A stretch of DNA of 36,500 nt. Source: Rhodopirellula sp. (GTDB taxonomy: Bacteria > Planctomycetota > Planctomycetia > Pirellulales > Thermoguttaceae). Below are positions 17,445-25,495 of the stretch, piece by piece; the stretch's first letter is position 1, and each line of letters starts with the position of its first letter. The stretch covers positions 1 through 36,500 of the forward strand of contig JAAYEH010000168.1 in the NCBI GenBank assembly GCA_012728855.1. The letters run 5' to 3'. The notes below the pieces were generated by a model. It was not told the DNA's origin. It was given only the letters and a program-made list of their open reading frames with translations, and made no database searches. A program made the translations under genes and the position numbers.

Positions 17445-20017
17445 AGCAAAGCGCGGATTGCGCCCAGCAGGTACGAACTGAGACTCCCGTGGCAGTGGAC
17501 CCGCAGACAAGTCAGCATCTGATCGAGTTGGTTTACGACGTCTTGCCCGACGGCGAGGAGGAGACGTTGCGCAGGCGGATCGAGTCGGAGCCGGAAGTCG
17601 CCGAAGCCTACCGCCAGGCGGAGACGGCCGCCGCCCGCTTGGCGTCGGCCGCACGGTTGGAGGGTTGGGAAATTGAGTTGAAGCGGCCGGATACCTTCAT
17701 CCCCGCCGCCCGCACAACGCTGGCGCGGCCTCTACGACAGAAGCCCTTGCCACGCGCACCCGTGCCGATGCGGCGATACTGGGGGCGCGAGACAAGCTGG
17801 GTGGTAGGCATTGGATCGGCGTTGCTGCTGGCCTTCGCCTTAGGTGGGTATTTCTACCACCGCGGCCAACTGGCGGATATCGCCACGGACCGTTTGCGAT
17901 TGCGGGTTGTGGGGCCGTCGCAATTGCACCACGGGATTGCCGCTCAATTCGCGATGACAACGACGTCGGTCACCGGCCGCCCGCTTTCCGCCCCGGTGGA
18001 ATTGGCCATTTATTCACTGACGGGCGAGCAGCTCATGGTCCACAAGGAGCGGACCGATGGCAATGGCCAACTGCAGGTGACGCTGCCCGCCGATCTGCGA
18101 TTGCCCGACGAAATCCGTCTGGAGATCGTGGCGGTCCACGACGACAAGCAGGAGCGGATCGACACGCGACGGGCAGTCCTTCCGATGCAGTGCCGCGTTC
18201 ATCTCACGCTCGACGCCTCGCGGTATCGGCAGGGCGACGTGGTGCGATGGCGTCTGCTCAGCGCTGCGACCCCCGAGCGGCCCGCCGCTGGCGAACTGGC
18301 GATTGAGTTCGAGATCGTCGACGGCGACGGCACGGCGGTGCCCGGTTCCGCCTCGCGGGGAACGACCCGCCACGGCGTGGCGGCGGGCGAGTTTCTCGTT
18401 CCCTCCGACGGCAAGGCCGGAGACTATGGGGTTGTCGCACGCAGCCTCGACCGGGCCTTTCCGGACCAGCGGCTCGGCTTCACCGTCGCAGGCGACGGCG
18501 AGGAAAGGGCGACGGCCCGGCCCGGCCCGACTGAGGGCGACCCCCTTGATATTCGGTTCTATCCCGAAGCAGGCGCACTGGCCGCCGGACTGGAAAACCG
18601 CGTCTACTTCTCCGCACGCGATCGCCAGGGGCAGCCCGCGAAGGTGCTGGGCACGGTGGTCGATCACGAAGGCCAACCGGTCGCCGCCGTGGAAACGGAA
18701 TTCGCGGGACGAGGCGTGTTCAGTTTCGAACCACGCGCCGGAGAGAATTACCACCTCAATATCACCAGCCCGGAAGGCATCCAAGTGCAGCCGAAACTGC
18801 CTGCCGTGACCAACGCCCCTCTCACTCTAACCACCGGACTGAGCATCTTCGAAGCCAAGCGGCCCATTCAGTTCAATGTCCGCAGCCGCGAGGCGGGCAT
18901 ACCGCTGGTCGCCACGGCGACCTGGCGCGGCATGGCGGTCGGGCAGCAAGCCCTGGTCACCAAAGAGGCCGCGAATTCGGTGGAGATCGCACTGGACGAC
19001 CGGGTGGCCGGCGTCGTTCGGCTGACGCTTTACGACTATCGCACCAGTCCCCCGCAACCGATTGCCCAGCGGCTGGTCTATCGTCGCCCGGCACGGGAAG
19101 TCCGCGTCCGCATGGAAAGGCCCGGAAAGCCGGCTGCGGCGGGCGGCACGATTCGGCTGCCACTGCAAGTCGTCGACGAACAAGGCCAGCCGGCGGAGGC
19201 CGCATTGAGTGTGGCCGTCGTAACCCGCGAAGCGGCGCCGGCGATGACGGCCGACGCCTCGCCCGCGGCCTGGTTTCTTCTCGGCACGGAGTTCGACGAC
19301 CTGGCGGATGTCGACAACGCCGACTATTATCTCTCCGGTGATCGGAAGGCTGCCGTGGCGCTGGACAGGCTGCTGGGGACGCGGCAAAGCGTGAGAACCG
19401 CTTCCCAGGCCGCGGCGGTGTCGCCACCGGCCGTCTTCGACAACCTCAACGATCTCGAGGAGCGCTATCGAGAGAGTCTCGAATCCTATCGCGCGAATCG
19501 GACCCGGCCGCAGAACGCTCTGACCATGCTCAGTCTCTTCGGCGGTATTGGACTTCTTCTTTTCGTGGCGATGTTGGCGATTCTCAATATCCCGACAGGG
19601 CTGCGGCTCTGGGCGCCTTCCCTTGCCGCCGCCCTGGCATGTGTCGTTATCGGCGCGATCCTGATGGACCCCGAACGACTCAAGACGCTTCCGGGCAATG
19701 CCGTTGCCTTCGCTTCGTTCCAGGCGGCTCCCGTCCCGCCGGTTTCGCGCGCCGAGGCCGCCCCCGTGGTCGGCGAATCGGCTTTCGAATTCCCCGCGCA
19801 AGCCGGAGTCCGGGGCAGCACGCTCTCTTGGCAGCCGTTGTTGTTGACCGACGCTCAAGGGCGGGCGAGCATCGAGTTTGCACTACCTGAAACCGTGACG
19901 GCATTTCGAGTCTTGGTGCATGCCCACACGGTCGACGGACGCTTCGGTTCGGCCGACCAGGAGATTTCGCTTGATTCGGCGGACCCTCCGTCGGCGGCCA
20001 CCGCGCCGAAGCGATGA
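17441..20017 (+). CDS. Membrane protein joining anti-sigma-like N-terminus to macroglobulin-like domains
   Basis: An 858-residue protein coupled to the sigma factor. Residues 20-75 (LIELVYDVLPDGEEETLRRR) are a short acidic helical cytoplasmic part in the position of an anti-sigma domain, but lack a zinc HxxxCxxC motif. TM1 is at 120-137. A long periplasmic part has repeated beta domains: VHLTLDASRYRQGDVVRWRL matches the MG2 motif of bacterial alpha-2-macroglobulins. Two more hydrophobic helices lie at about 700-755. The end (LSWQPLLLTDAQGRASIEFA, LPETVTAFRV) resembles the MG7/A2M domain. No CxEQ thioester or bait region follows, so the protein stops before the protease-trapping part. The start is TTG 17441 by coupling; GTG codons at 17489 and 17495 are alternatives. 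It may be an envelope sensor. Confidence 0.72.
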   Translation: MKQSADCAQQVRTETPVAVDPQTSQHLIELVYDVLPDGEEETLRRRIESEPEVAEAYRQAETAAARLASAARLEGWEIELKRPDTFIPAARTTLARPLRQKPLPRAPVPMRRYWGRETSWVVGIGSALLLAFALGGYFYHRGQLADIATDRLRLRVVGPSQLHHGIAAQFAMTTTSVTGRPLSAPVELAIYSLTGEQLMVHKERTDGNGQLQVTLPADLRLPDEIRLEIVAVHDDKQERIDTRRAVLPMQCRVHLTLDASRYRQGDVVRWRLLSAATPERPAAGELAIEFEIVDGDGTAVPGSASRGTTRHGVAAGEFLVPSDGKAGDYGVVARSLDRAFPDQRLGFTVAGDGEERATARPGPTEGDPLDIRFYPEAGALAAGLENRVYFSARDRQGQPAKVLGTVVDHEGQPVAAVETEFAGRGVFSFEPRAGENYHLNITSPEGIQVQPKLPAVTNAPLTLTTGLSIFEAKRPIQFNVRSREAGIPLVATATWRGMAVGQQALVTKEAANSVEIALDDRVAGVVRLTLYDYRTSPPQPIAQRLVYRRPAREVRVRMERPGKPAAAGGTIRLPLQVVDEQGQPAEAALSVAVVTREAAPAMTADASPAAWFLLGTEFDDLADVDNADYYLSGDRKAAVALDRLLGTRQSVRTASQAAAVSPPAVFDNLNDLEERYRESLESYRANRTRPQNALTMLSLFGGIGLLLFVAMLAILNIPTGLRLWAPSLAAALACVVIGAILMDPERLKTLPGNAVAFASFQAAPVPPVSRAEAAPVVGESAFEFPAQAGVRGSTLSWQPLLLTDAQGRASIEFALPETVTAFRVLVHAHTVDGRFGSADQEISLDSADPPSAATAPKR

Positions 20018-20023
20018 CGCCGG

Positions 20024-20108
20024 TACGTCAGGCTTTCCCGCCTGACACCGCCCTCCGGACCGGTCTGTCACCCGCTTCCGCGCCGCTCAGGCTGGAAAGG
20101 CCGACGTA
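20024..20108. repeat. Inverted repeat of TACGTCAGGCTTTCC type
   Basis: Arms 20024-20045 and 20087-20108 pair imperfectly, about 18 of 22. The left arm holds its own small hairpin (GTCAGGC-TTTCCC-GCCTGAC, 20027-20046). It follows the macroglobulin-like gene's stop by a few bases and may act as a terminator. Confidence 0.55.
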
Positions 20109-20110
20109 CA

Positions 20111-20140
20111 TTGGCTTGCCAGGCCTCGACCAATTACAAT
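20111..20140 (+). promoter_or_regulatory. Probable promoter for the DUF6807 gene
   Basis: TTGGCT (20111-20116), an 18-base spacer and TACAAT (20135-20140). It ends 40 bases before the preferred start at 20181. Confidence 0.45.
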
Positions 20141-20180
20141 AACCGGAATGACTCGATCGCAACGCTTCAAGGAAATCGCT

Positions 20181-21431
20181 ATGCCGTGGATCCTCCGCGT
20201 ACAAGTATCCGGGTTCGCCTGGCTGGTGTTACTTCTCCCATCGGTCGGTGTTACCGCTTCGGACGGCACAAATCCGCTTCTCGTCCTGCCGCCTGCCGCG
20301 GCGACCTGCGACGTCGCCGTCGATCTGCCGGAATCGTTTCAACAAGATTCATCGGGGGATTGGCGCATCGTTCCCGTCGGCGCGGCGGAGCAATCGCTGC
20401 CGGTGCAACGGTCGGCGTCGGTCGCCGAGGACGGCTCGGCGGCAGGCCAAAGCCGCCTCATCGCGCGCATTGCGGGCAATGAGGCCGGCGATGTTCCCCG
20501 CAAATTCCGGCTCGTAGCGGGCGGCGCTTCGGTCGAACCGAAAAAGCCTTGCTTTCAGTTCAAACAGCAGAGCGACGCCTCGCTCGCGCTGTTCGACGGG
20601 GACCAACCCGTGATGGTCTACAATCACGGCGAGATCACTTGCGACGCGGTTCCGCAGAGCGACAGCCGGCGCGTGCGGGCGTGCTATGTGCATCCGGTCT
20701 GGGGCCTGGACGGCGAAGTGCTCAGCGACGATTTCCCCAAGGATCACTACCATCACCACGGCATCTTCTGGGCATGGCCCCACGTCGGCATTGACGGCCA
20801 GGAGCACGACTTGTGGACGTACCGAACGATCCAGCAGCGCTTCGTCGGCTGGATCTATCGGCAGACCGGGCCGCAGGCGGCCGTGCTGGCCGTGGAAAAC
20901 GGCTGGTTTGTCGGCGATGAGAAAGTGATGGTCGAGCGGGTATGGATGCGTTGCCATCGGGTAGACAACGATCACCGCGCCATCGATTTCGAGTTTGTCT
21001 GGATTCCGGTCGAAAAGCCGATCACCCTTTGGGGCGCCGACGATAAGAGTTACGGCGGTTTGAATCTGCGGTTCGCTCCGCGCGAGGACACGCGGATCAC
21101 CGTGCCGGCCGGACAAAGCGAGGCCGATCTGCCCGACACGCCGTTGGAGTGGGCCGACTTGACGGCGAATTTCGCCGGCGCGCCCCAGCCCAGCGGCGCG
21201 GCCATATTCGTCGATCCCGCGCACCCCGACTATCCGCCCACCTGGCTTACCCGCCACTACGGCGTGCTCTGTGTCGGCTGGCCGGGCGTTCACCCTCGGA
21301 CTTTCGAGCCGGGCAAACCGATCCGGTTGAACTACCGGGTTTGGATTCACCGCGGCGCGATCGAAGCGCCTGCGATCGGGCGAGCCTACGAGGCGTACAA
21401 GGCGGCCATGGCCGCGAAGTGGCAGCCGTGA
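20181..21431 (+). CDS. DUF6807 (PmoA-like) secreted protein
   Basis: A 416-residue protein with a signal peptide (residues 1-27, ending VTASDG). The core matches DUF6807/PmoA-like planctomycete proteins: PVMVYNHGEITC, then YVHPVWGLDGEVLSDDFPKD, YHHHGIFWAWPHVGIDG and EHDLWTY with several conserved His, GGLNLRFAPREDT, and the closing YGVLCVGWPG and LNYRVWIHRG. The name PmoA here refers to database naming and not to methane monooxygenase. These proteins often accompany sugar-degradation genes, but no reaction is established. ATG 20181 has AAGGA upstream and starts the signal peptide; an in-frame ATG at 20148 would add 11 polar residues. A promoter lies just upstream. Confidence 0.87.
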   Translation: MPWILRVQVSGFAWLVLLLPSVGVTASDGTNPLLVLPPAAATCDVAVDLPESFQQDSSGDWRIVPVGAAEQSLPVQRSASVAEDGSAAGQSRLIARIAGNEAGDVPRKFRLVAGGASVEPKKPCFQFKQQSDASLALFDGDQPVMVYNHGEITCDAVPQSDSRRVRACYVHPVWGLDGEVLSDDFPKDHYHHHGIFWAWPHVGIDGQEHDLWTYRTIQQRFVGWIYRQTGPQAAVLAVENGWFVGDEKVMVERVWMRCHRVDNDHRAIDFEFVWIPVEKPITLWGADDKSYGGLNLRFAPREDTRITVPAGQSEADLPDTPLEWADLTANFAGAPQPSGAAIFVDPAHPDYPPTWLTRHYGVLCVGWPGVHPRTFEPGKPIRLNYRVWIHRGAIEAPAIGRAYEAYKAAMAAKWQP

Positions 21432-21468
21432 CGTCGCCTGGTTTTGCTCTCGATGTTCCTGGCGCTTG

Positions 21469-21566
21469 GAGCCTGTCCCAAAACCGTCGGGGACTGGCTC
21501 ATTTTGCGGAGTTTTCGGAGCAAATGTGCCTGTCCCCTTCTCCTCGCGAGGTTTTGGGATAGGCTC
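21469..21566. repeat. Palindromic REP/MITE-like element, type 2, copy 2
   Basis: GAGCCTGTCCCAAAACC to GGTTTTGGGATAGGCTC, with the same GGGGACTGGCTCATTTTGCG core as copies at 3485 and 24932. It differs by a few substitutions and a two-base shortening. It begins 37 bases after the DUF6807 stop. Confidence 0.85.
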
Positions 21567-21740
21567 TTAGCCAAATGTTGGCGTGTGGTAGCGTCGTTTG
21601 TGTCAAGAATCGCGCGCCGAGCGGGACGGCAAGAAGAAAACCCGGCGCGGCGGCATCTACCACGAGAAGCTCGGTGTCTTCTCCGACTCGCTCGGCACCT
21701 GACGCCCATCCCGTCGCCGTCGGCCACCGGCTCGCAGAAT

Positions 21741-21820
21741 CATTCCTTGGCCGAAGGCATCTTCCCTTGGCCGAAATCCTCTTCCCTTGGGCAAAGGCCT
21801 CTTCCCTTGGCCGAAGGCCT
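21741..21820. repeat. Four tandem 20-bp units
   Basis: Four adjacent units close to CTTCCCTTGGCCGAAGGCCT, each exactly 20 bases, with two to four substitutions between units. A fifth partial unit follows (CTTCTCACCG). There are no spacers, so this is not a CRISPR array. Confidence 0.8.
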
Positions 21821-21833
21821 CTTCTCACCGTAG

Positions 21834-21864
21834 CCTGGGGTGTTTGCCCGGCAAACACCCCAGG
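21834..21864. repeat. Perfect 14-bp stem-loop
   Basis: CCTGGGGTGTTTGC, loop CCG, then GCAAACACCCCAGG. The stem is very stable. There is no T-tract on either side, so its role as a terminator is uncertain. Confidence 0.7.
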
Positions 21865-22168
21865 ACCAATGCCCGCCACCATCCTGTTTGGCCAACGGCC
21901 ATATCCACCCGTTATCCCACTGGTGCATCGTCTTGCTATGCATAAGCTCGCCTTGGTCTGCCGGTGGTTCAGCCGAGGCGAACAGGGTTTCCGGATTAGC
22001 GTCGATTAGAGAAGATTAGTCTTCCCCGTCCTCCCATTCCGATGCCTCGCATCCGCTCGCTACTCTCCTCTTCCCTCTTCTCGTGCCTTCTCTGCCTTTT
22101 CGCGGCCCTTTCTGTATCGTCCTCTTCCGGCAATTCCATCACAAGCTGCGACAGAAAGCGGAGAGTCA

Positions 22169-22193
22169 ATTCTGTCACAAGCTGTGACAGAAT
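22169..22193. repeat. Palindrome ATTCTGTCAC-N5-GTGACAGAAT
   Basis: A 10-base perfect dyad with a five-base centre (AAGCT). A degenerate half copy lies about 35 bases upstream (TCCATCACAAGCTGCGACAG, 22136-22155). The spacing and symmetry resemble a repressor operator, but no gene with a start lies close by. Confidence 0.5.
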
Positions 22194-22437
22194 CTCCGGG
22201 AAACTGTCCACCGCTGCCGGTGGCGAGTATCCCCTGGGGCCATAATCAGGTGCTGCTCTTCAAGCTCAAGGATCGGGAGCAACGGCTCTCCGAGTGTGGA
22301 ACGAGTGTCGCCGTCCCGATAATACCGATCGCCGCAAGAAGGCACAAAAAGGCGCAGGACGATGTCAGGCGGAAGTGGCTGGGGAGGCCGCGGATGGTGC
22401 CGACGGCGAGGTTGAGGGTTTGCCTTCTTTCTTCTGG

Positions 22438-22703
22438 CTCTCGACTCTCGACTCTTGACTCTCGACTCTCTCGTTGCCGAGCGTTGTGGTGGGCGAGAGG
22501 CCGAACGGATCCAGGCCGACGGTTCGCTGGCGGGGCCGGTAGCGGGCGCCAGTTCCATCGCCGTAGACCAGGGGGCGGCCTTCCGGATCGACCACGATCC
22601 AACCGGCGCCGACTTCTGCCGCAGCGAAAGCGGTTGCTTCGTCGGCGGTGTCGAAAGGGCCCTCGCCGCAATCGTACCAGCCCGGGTTGCTGAAGTTGAA
22701 GGT
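22438..22703 (-). pseudogene. GLDPFGLSPTTT-family gene fragment, module A
   Basis: On the minus strand this encodes NPGWYDCGEGPFDTADEATA, then GAGWIVVDPEGRPLVYGDG, RYRPRQRTVGLDPFGLSP and TTTLGN, followed by a Glu-Ser-Arg-rich tail from the CTCTCGACT repeats at 22438-22470. The reading frame is continuous through the domain, but the family's MYRI start is missing; upstream sequence is unrelated and antisense to parD. The family is unnamed to me. It shares its 49-base core (22473-22521) with modules at 23738, 25431 and 26522. Confidence 0.6.
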
Positions 22704-22839
22704 GCGTGGCTTGGCCGCAGGATCCGCTCGTACTCCAGGCCTCAACTGGCCTCGGAGCGGTTTGGGTGCTACTGCTGTGCCTGCCAGCGATTCGGCGCAA
22801 GTTGCCGCCTGATGGGGGGGCTGCATTCTTGGCAGTACA

Positions 22840-22868
22840 TTGACAAAATCTGCCAGCGACCGTAGGCT
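22840..22868 (+). promoter_or_regulatory. Probable promoter of the parDE pair
   Basis: A consensus TTGACA (22840-22845), a 17-base spacer and TAGGCT (22863-22868), ending 21 bases before the parD ATG. ParD-type proteins usually bind their own promoter. Confidence 0.55.
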
Positions 22869-22889
22869 GGGATCGTGGAGGAACTTAGC

Positions 22890-23144
22890 ATGGAAACGAT
22901 GAATGTTGCCCTTCCAGAGGAGATGAAGCAGTTTGTGCAGGAGCAGGTCGCCGCGGGTGCGTACAGCAGCGTGAGCGAGTACATCCGCGACCTCATTCGG
23001 ACGGACCAGCGGGAAAAAGCGCGGGCGGCGTTGGAGTCGGAGATCCTCAAGGGGCTTCGAAGCGGCGACTCCTCGCCGATGACTCGCAGCGATTGGGAAG
23101 AAATCCGGTCTGAGATCCGCCGCCGCCACAGTAAGACTGCCTGA
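22890..23144 (+). CDS. parD: ParD-type ribbon-helix-helix antitoxin
   Basis: An 84-residue antitoxin. The N-terminal strand and two helices (MNVALPEEMKQFVQEQV, then YSSVSEYIRDLIR) are the ParD/CopG ribbon-helix-helix DNA-binding fold. The C-terminal part (about 52-84) would wrap the toxin. ATG 22890 has GGAGG nine bases upstream; a GTG 15 bases earlier overlaps that site and is unlikely. It is followed after 23 bases by the ParE gene. As an antitoxin it should neutralise ParE and repress the promoter at 22840. The pair sits between modules A and B. Confidence 0.88.
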   Translation: METMNVALPEEMKQFVQEQVAAGAYSSVSEYIRDLIRTDQREKARAALESEILKGLRSGDSSPMTRSDWEEIRSEIRRRHSKTA

Positions 23145-23167
23145 AGGCGGGGTTGTGAGGTTCGCGG

Positions 23168-23482
23168 ATGACGCACGATGTCACGAAGAGCCCGCAAGCG
23201 CGTCGCGATCTGATTCAGATCGCCGACCATATCGCCCAGGATCATCTCGATGCGGCGATTCGGTTTCTCGATGCGGCGGAAGCGGCCTGCGAGTTCCTTG
23301 CACAAACGCCCGAAGCCGGAACGCTATGCACGTTCCGTGCGCCCGAGGCGGCGGGCATTCGAGTGTGGTCGATCAGAGGATTCCAGAACTTCCTGGTCTT
23401 TTATCGGCCGGTGCCCGGGGGAGTGGATATTATTCGCGTGCTGCACGGGGCCCAGGATATTGAATCCCTCTTCTCGGGCTGA
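23168..23482 (+). CDS. parE: ParE/RelE-superfamily toxin
   Basis: A 104-residue toxin of the ParE branch. SPQARRDLIQIADHIAQDHL and AAIRFLDAAEAACEFLAQTP form the helical hairpin. VWSIRGFQNFLVFYRPVPGG and VDIIRVLHGAQDIESLF form the beta sheet and end of the fold. ParE toxins poison DNA gyrase, while other members cleave mRNA; the sequence does not settle which. Length and motifs are complete, so it looks functional together with its ParD. Confidence 0.88.
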   Translation: MTHDVTKSPQARRDLIQIADHIAQDHLDAAIRFLDAAEAACEFLAQTPEAGTLCTFRAPEAAGIRVWSIRGFQNFLVFYRPVPGGVDIIRVLHGAQDIESLFSG

Positions 23483-23702
23483 CCAGTTCCCTGACTTCCA
23501 CCTCTCCGAGTCCCGCTCCACGCGCCCCGCACCCTGCCTGTCGTGTGCGAAAGGCCGAAGGAAAAGAACACGAATCGGCACTGATCTGCGCTGATGCAGC
23601 CCGGCCGAAGATTGGAATTACCGTCGATTAGCGGAGATCAGCGCTGCCCGTCTCCTGTTCTCGCTCCCCGCTCCCCGCACTCGTCGTCCGCTTCTTTTCT
23701 TG

Positions 23703-23961
23703 CTCTCGACTCTCGACTCTCGACCCTCGACTCTCTCGTTGCCGAGCGTTGTGGTGGGCGACAGGCCGAAAGGATCCAGGCCGACGAAACGATTGGCCGG
23801 GCGGTAGCGCACGCCGAGTCCATCGCCATAGGCCACCGGACGACCGTCGGAATCGACGACGATCCACGCCGGCGCCCACCTCGGCCTCCGCGAAGGTGAC
23901 TGCTTCGTCGGCGGTATCGAACGGGCCTTCGCCGCAGTCGTGCCGGTTTGGCTTGTTCAAT
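23703..23961 (-). pseudogene. GLDPFGLSPTTT-family gene fragment, module B, frameshifted
   Basis: The minus strand reads NKPNRHDCGEGPFDTADEAV and FAEAEVGAG, then shifts frame. The rest continues in another frame as MAYGDGLGVRYRP and FVGLDPFGLSPTTTLGN, then the Glu-Ser-Arg-rich tail from CTCGACT repeats. Bases 23726-23761 are identical to 22461-22496 of module A (36 bases). One or more indels in the middle make it non-functional. Confidence 0.6.
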
Positions 23962-24200
23962 AGCCCTGGAACGCCCCAGTTTCCTGCTACCGAAGAACCG
24001 GCAGCGACTTCATTCCCGCCGACTCGTAATCGACGTGTCGGCTACGGAGTCTGGGCAAGCCGGCGGGTGCCCGTTTTGTGTGCCGGCATTGACTTCTCAT
24101 GGTATACCGGCCAGAATAGCGGTGGGTGAAGGGCCAAGTTGGAGTTGATCGTCGCGAGTCTGGCGGGTTCCGCGGTTATACAGCGGGAGGGATATTGAGT
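23962..24200. other. Intergenic stretch between module B and the HNH cassette
   Basis: No gene is recognised. It carries the candidate promoter at 24089-24117. Together with 23483-23702, which holds only the GTCGATTAGCGGAGATC motif and CTCCCCGC repeats, it makes up the gene-free DNA around module B. Confidence 0.4.
24089..24117 (+). promoter_or_regulatory. Probable promoter for the 86-residue protein/HNH pair
   Basis: TTGACT (24089-24094), a 17-base spacer and CAGAAT (24112-24117), 83 bases before the ATG at 24201. A TGGTATACC lies inside the spacer. Confidence 0.4.
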
Positions 24201-24461
24201 ATGAGCATCAGCATGGACATGTCCGCCTTCGAGCGGGGGACAGACGCAGTTCTCCAGTTCTTCACCGTTGAGCAGGCGCGAGCGCTGGTGGAGTACCAGG
24301 GTGACGAAGCGATTCGCGAGAGAATTGAACAACTGGCTGAGAAGTGCACCGAAGGAGAACTCACGGAAGTGGAGCGGGCGGAATATGAGGGGTATATCCA
24401 GGCGAACGATTTTATCGCCACGCTCCAGGCGAAAGCCCGCAAGATGCTCGCAGAGCGGTGA
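24201..24461 (+). CDS. Small conserved protein upstream of HNH nuclease
   Basis: An 86-residue, acidic, helical protein (FERGTDAVLQFFTVEQARAL, later GELTEVERAEYEGYIQAND and a basic LQAKARKMLAER end). I recognise it as the kind of small protein that precedes HNH nuclease genes in planctomycetes and cyanobacteria, but it has no established function. An immunity or antitoxin role is inference from position. ATG 24201 has GGGAGG about 11 bases upstream; upstream in-frame sequence is not family-like. The gap to the HNH start is six bases, so the pair is cotranscribed. Confidence 0.65.
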   Translation: MSISMDMSAFERGTDAVLQFFTVEQARALVEYQGDEAIRERIEQLAEKCTEGELTEVERAEYEGYIQANDFIATLQAKARKMLAER

Positions 24462-24467
24462 TGCGCA

Positions 24468-24862
24468 ATGGACGCCGATACGCGGAACCTGGTCCGCCAG
24501 CGTGCGGGCAATCGCTGTGAGTACTGCGGTCGACGCCAGGAAGACTCCCCACTAGCCTCGCTCCACGTCGAGCACATCATCCCCAGGAAGGCATCTTGGT
24601 TCCGACAACGCGGACAATCTGGCCTTGGCGTGCGTCAACTGCAATTCGCACAAGGGGACGAATGTTGCCGGCTATGATCCGGAGACCGGGACGCTTACAG
24701 AGATCTTTCACCCTCGCCGCCACGAGTGGGCCGAGCATTTTCAGAGGCGAGGTGTACTGATCGTCGGAGTGACGGCGAACAGGCCGGACCACCGTGGAAG
24801 TGCTGGATCTGAATTCTCCCCAGCGATTGAGACTACGGATCGCGGCGTGCGAGGACGGTTAG
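24468..24862 (+). pseudogene. HNH endonuclease, two frameshifts
   Basis: It starts normally (NLVRQRAGNRCEYCGRRQED, then LHVEHIIPRK), showing the first CxxC zinc pair and the HNH-type His-Glu-His. At about 24589 an extra G shifts the frame. The next frame continues LGSDNADNLALACVNCNSHK with the second CxxC and the Asn/His of the nuclease, then GYDPETGTLTEIFHPRRHEW. A second indel near 24778 moves the family C-terminus (GRTTVEVLDLNSPQRLRLR) to a third frame, ending at 24862. Two corrected bases would restore an intact protein of about 130 residues, so the damage is recent or is a sequencing error. Confidence 0.78.
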
Positions 24863-24931
24863 CTCGAGCGCTTTTTCGTCGCCGCAGTGCTCCGCCTCAT
24901 CGAAACCAAACGCGCAACAGAAGGAACACTA

Positions 24932-25031
24932 AGAGCCTATCCCAGAACCGCCGGGGACTGGCTCATTTTGCGGAGTCTTCGGAGCAAAATGTGCCTGTCC
25001 CCTTCTCCGCCAAGGTTTTGGGATAGGCTCT
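24932..25031. repeat. Palindromic REP/MITE-like element, type 2, copy 3
   Basis: AGAGCCTATCCCAGAACC to GGTTTTGGGATAGGCTCT. It is almost base-for-base the same as the copy at 3485 and lies 69 bases after the HNH remnant. Confidence 0.85.
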
Positions 25032-25213
25032 AATCCACACTGATCCACGCTCATCCATCCAGGCCGAGGGAATTTCGGAATTGGCGTCGATCGGCGGAGA
25101 TCCGCGCTGCCGGTCCTCCTGTTCTTGCGCCCTGCACCCTGCTCCCTGCTTCCTTCTGGCTCTCGACTCACGACTCCTCTGGCCCTCATCCCTCATCCCT
25201 TATCGCTTGGTGA

Positions 25214-25480
25214 CTGAGCCACAGAATTCCGCAGTGGGGGCAGAACGCAAACGAGCCGAGCTCCTCGTCGTCCAGCCCCGCGGATCGTTCCGACGCCGAC
25301 GTTCACGCCTCAGATTGCCGCGCAATCCCTAACCACGAACCATCAAAATCACGAATCACGAATCACCAAGCACGAAGCACCAAGCACTAGAAAGATGCTC
25401 ATGCCAGGTGTCGGAGATTTCCAGCTTCATGTTGCCGAGCCTTGTGGTGGGCGAGAGGCCGAAAGGATCCAGGCCGACGG
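25214..25480 (-). pseudogene. GLDPFGLSPTTT-family gene fragment, module C
   Basis: Bases 25431-25479 are the shared 49-base core. Read leftward on the minus strand it continues LGNMKLEISDTWHEH as in the intact copy at 26303. At about 25333-25390 an AT-rich tract of repeated CACGAATCAC/CAAGCAC motifs interrupts it. Beyond that (25214-25332) the family's second domain resumes in degenerate form, ending with the zinc-ribbon-like part. It is therefore a split and frameshifted copy. The N-terminal half of the family protein is absent. Confidence 0.55.
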
Positions 25481-25495
25481 TTCGGCGGCGGCTGC

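Larger units (their letters stand above)
21567..22437. other. Long gene-free stretch with small repeats
   Basis: No open frame here shows a recognisable motif. It contains a 20-base tandem repeat (21741-21820), a strong hairpin (21834-21864), a copy of the GATTAGCGTCGATTAG motif (21994-22009) that also recurs near 23623, 25084 and 26216, and a small palindrome (22169-22193). TTGGCCAACGGCCATAT at 21890-21906 also occurs at 3868-3884. The content looks like decayed or repeat-built intergenic DNA. Confidence 0.5.

Noticed and set aside
21741..21820. Possible CRISPR array
   Set aside because: The 20-base units are directly adjacent with no spacers, and no cas gene is present.
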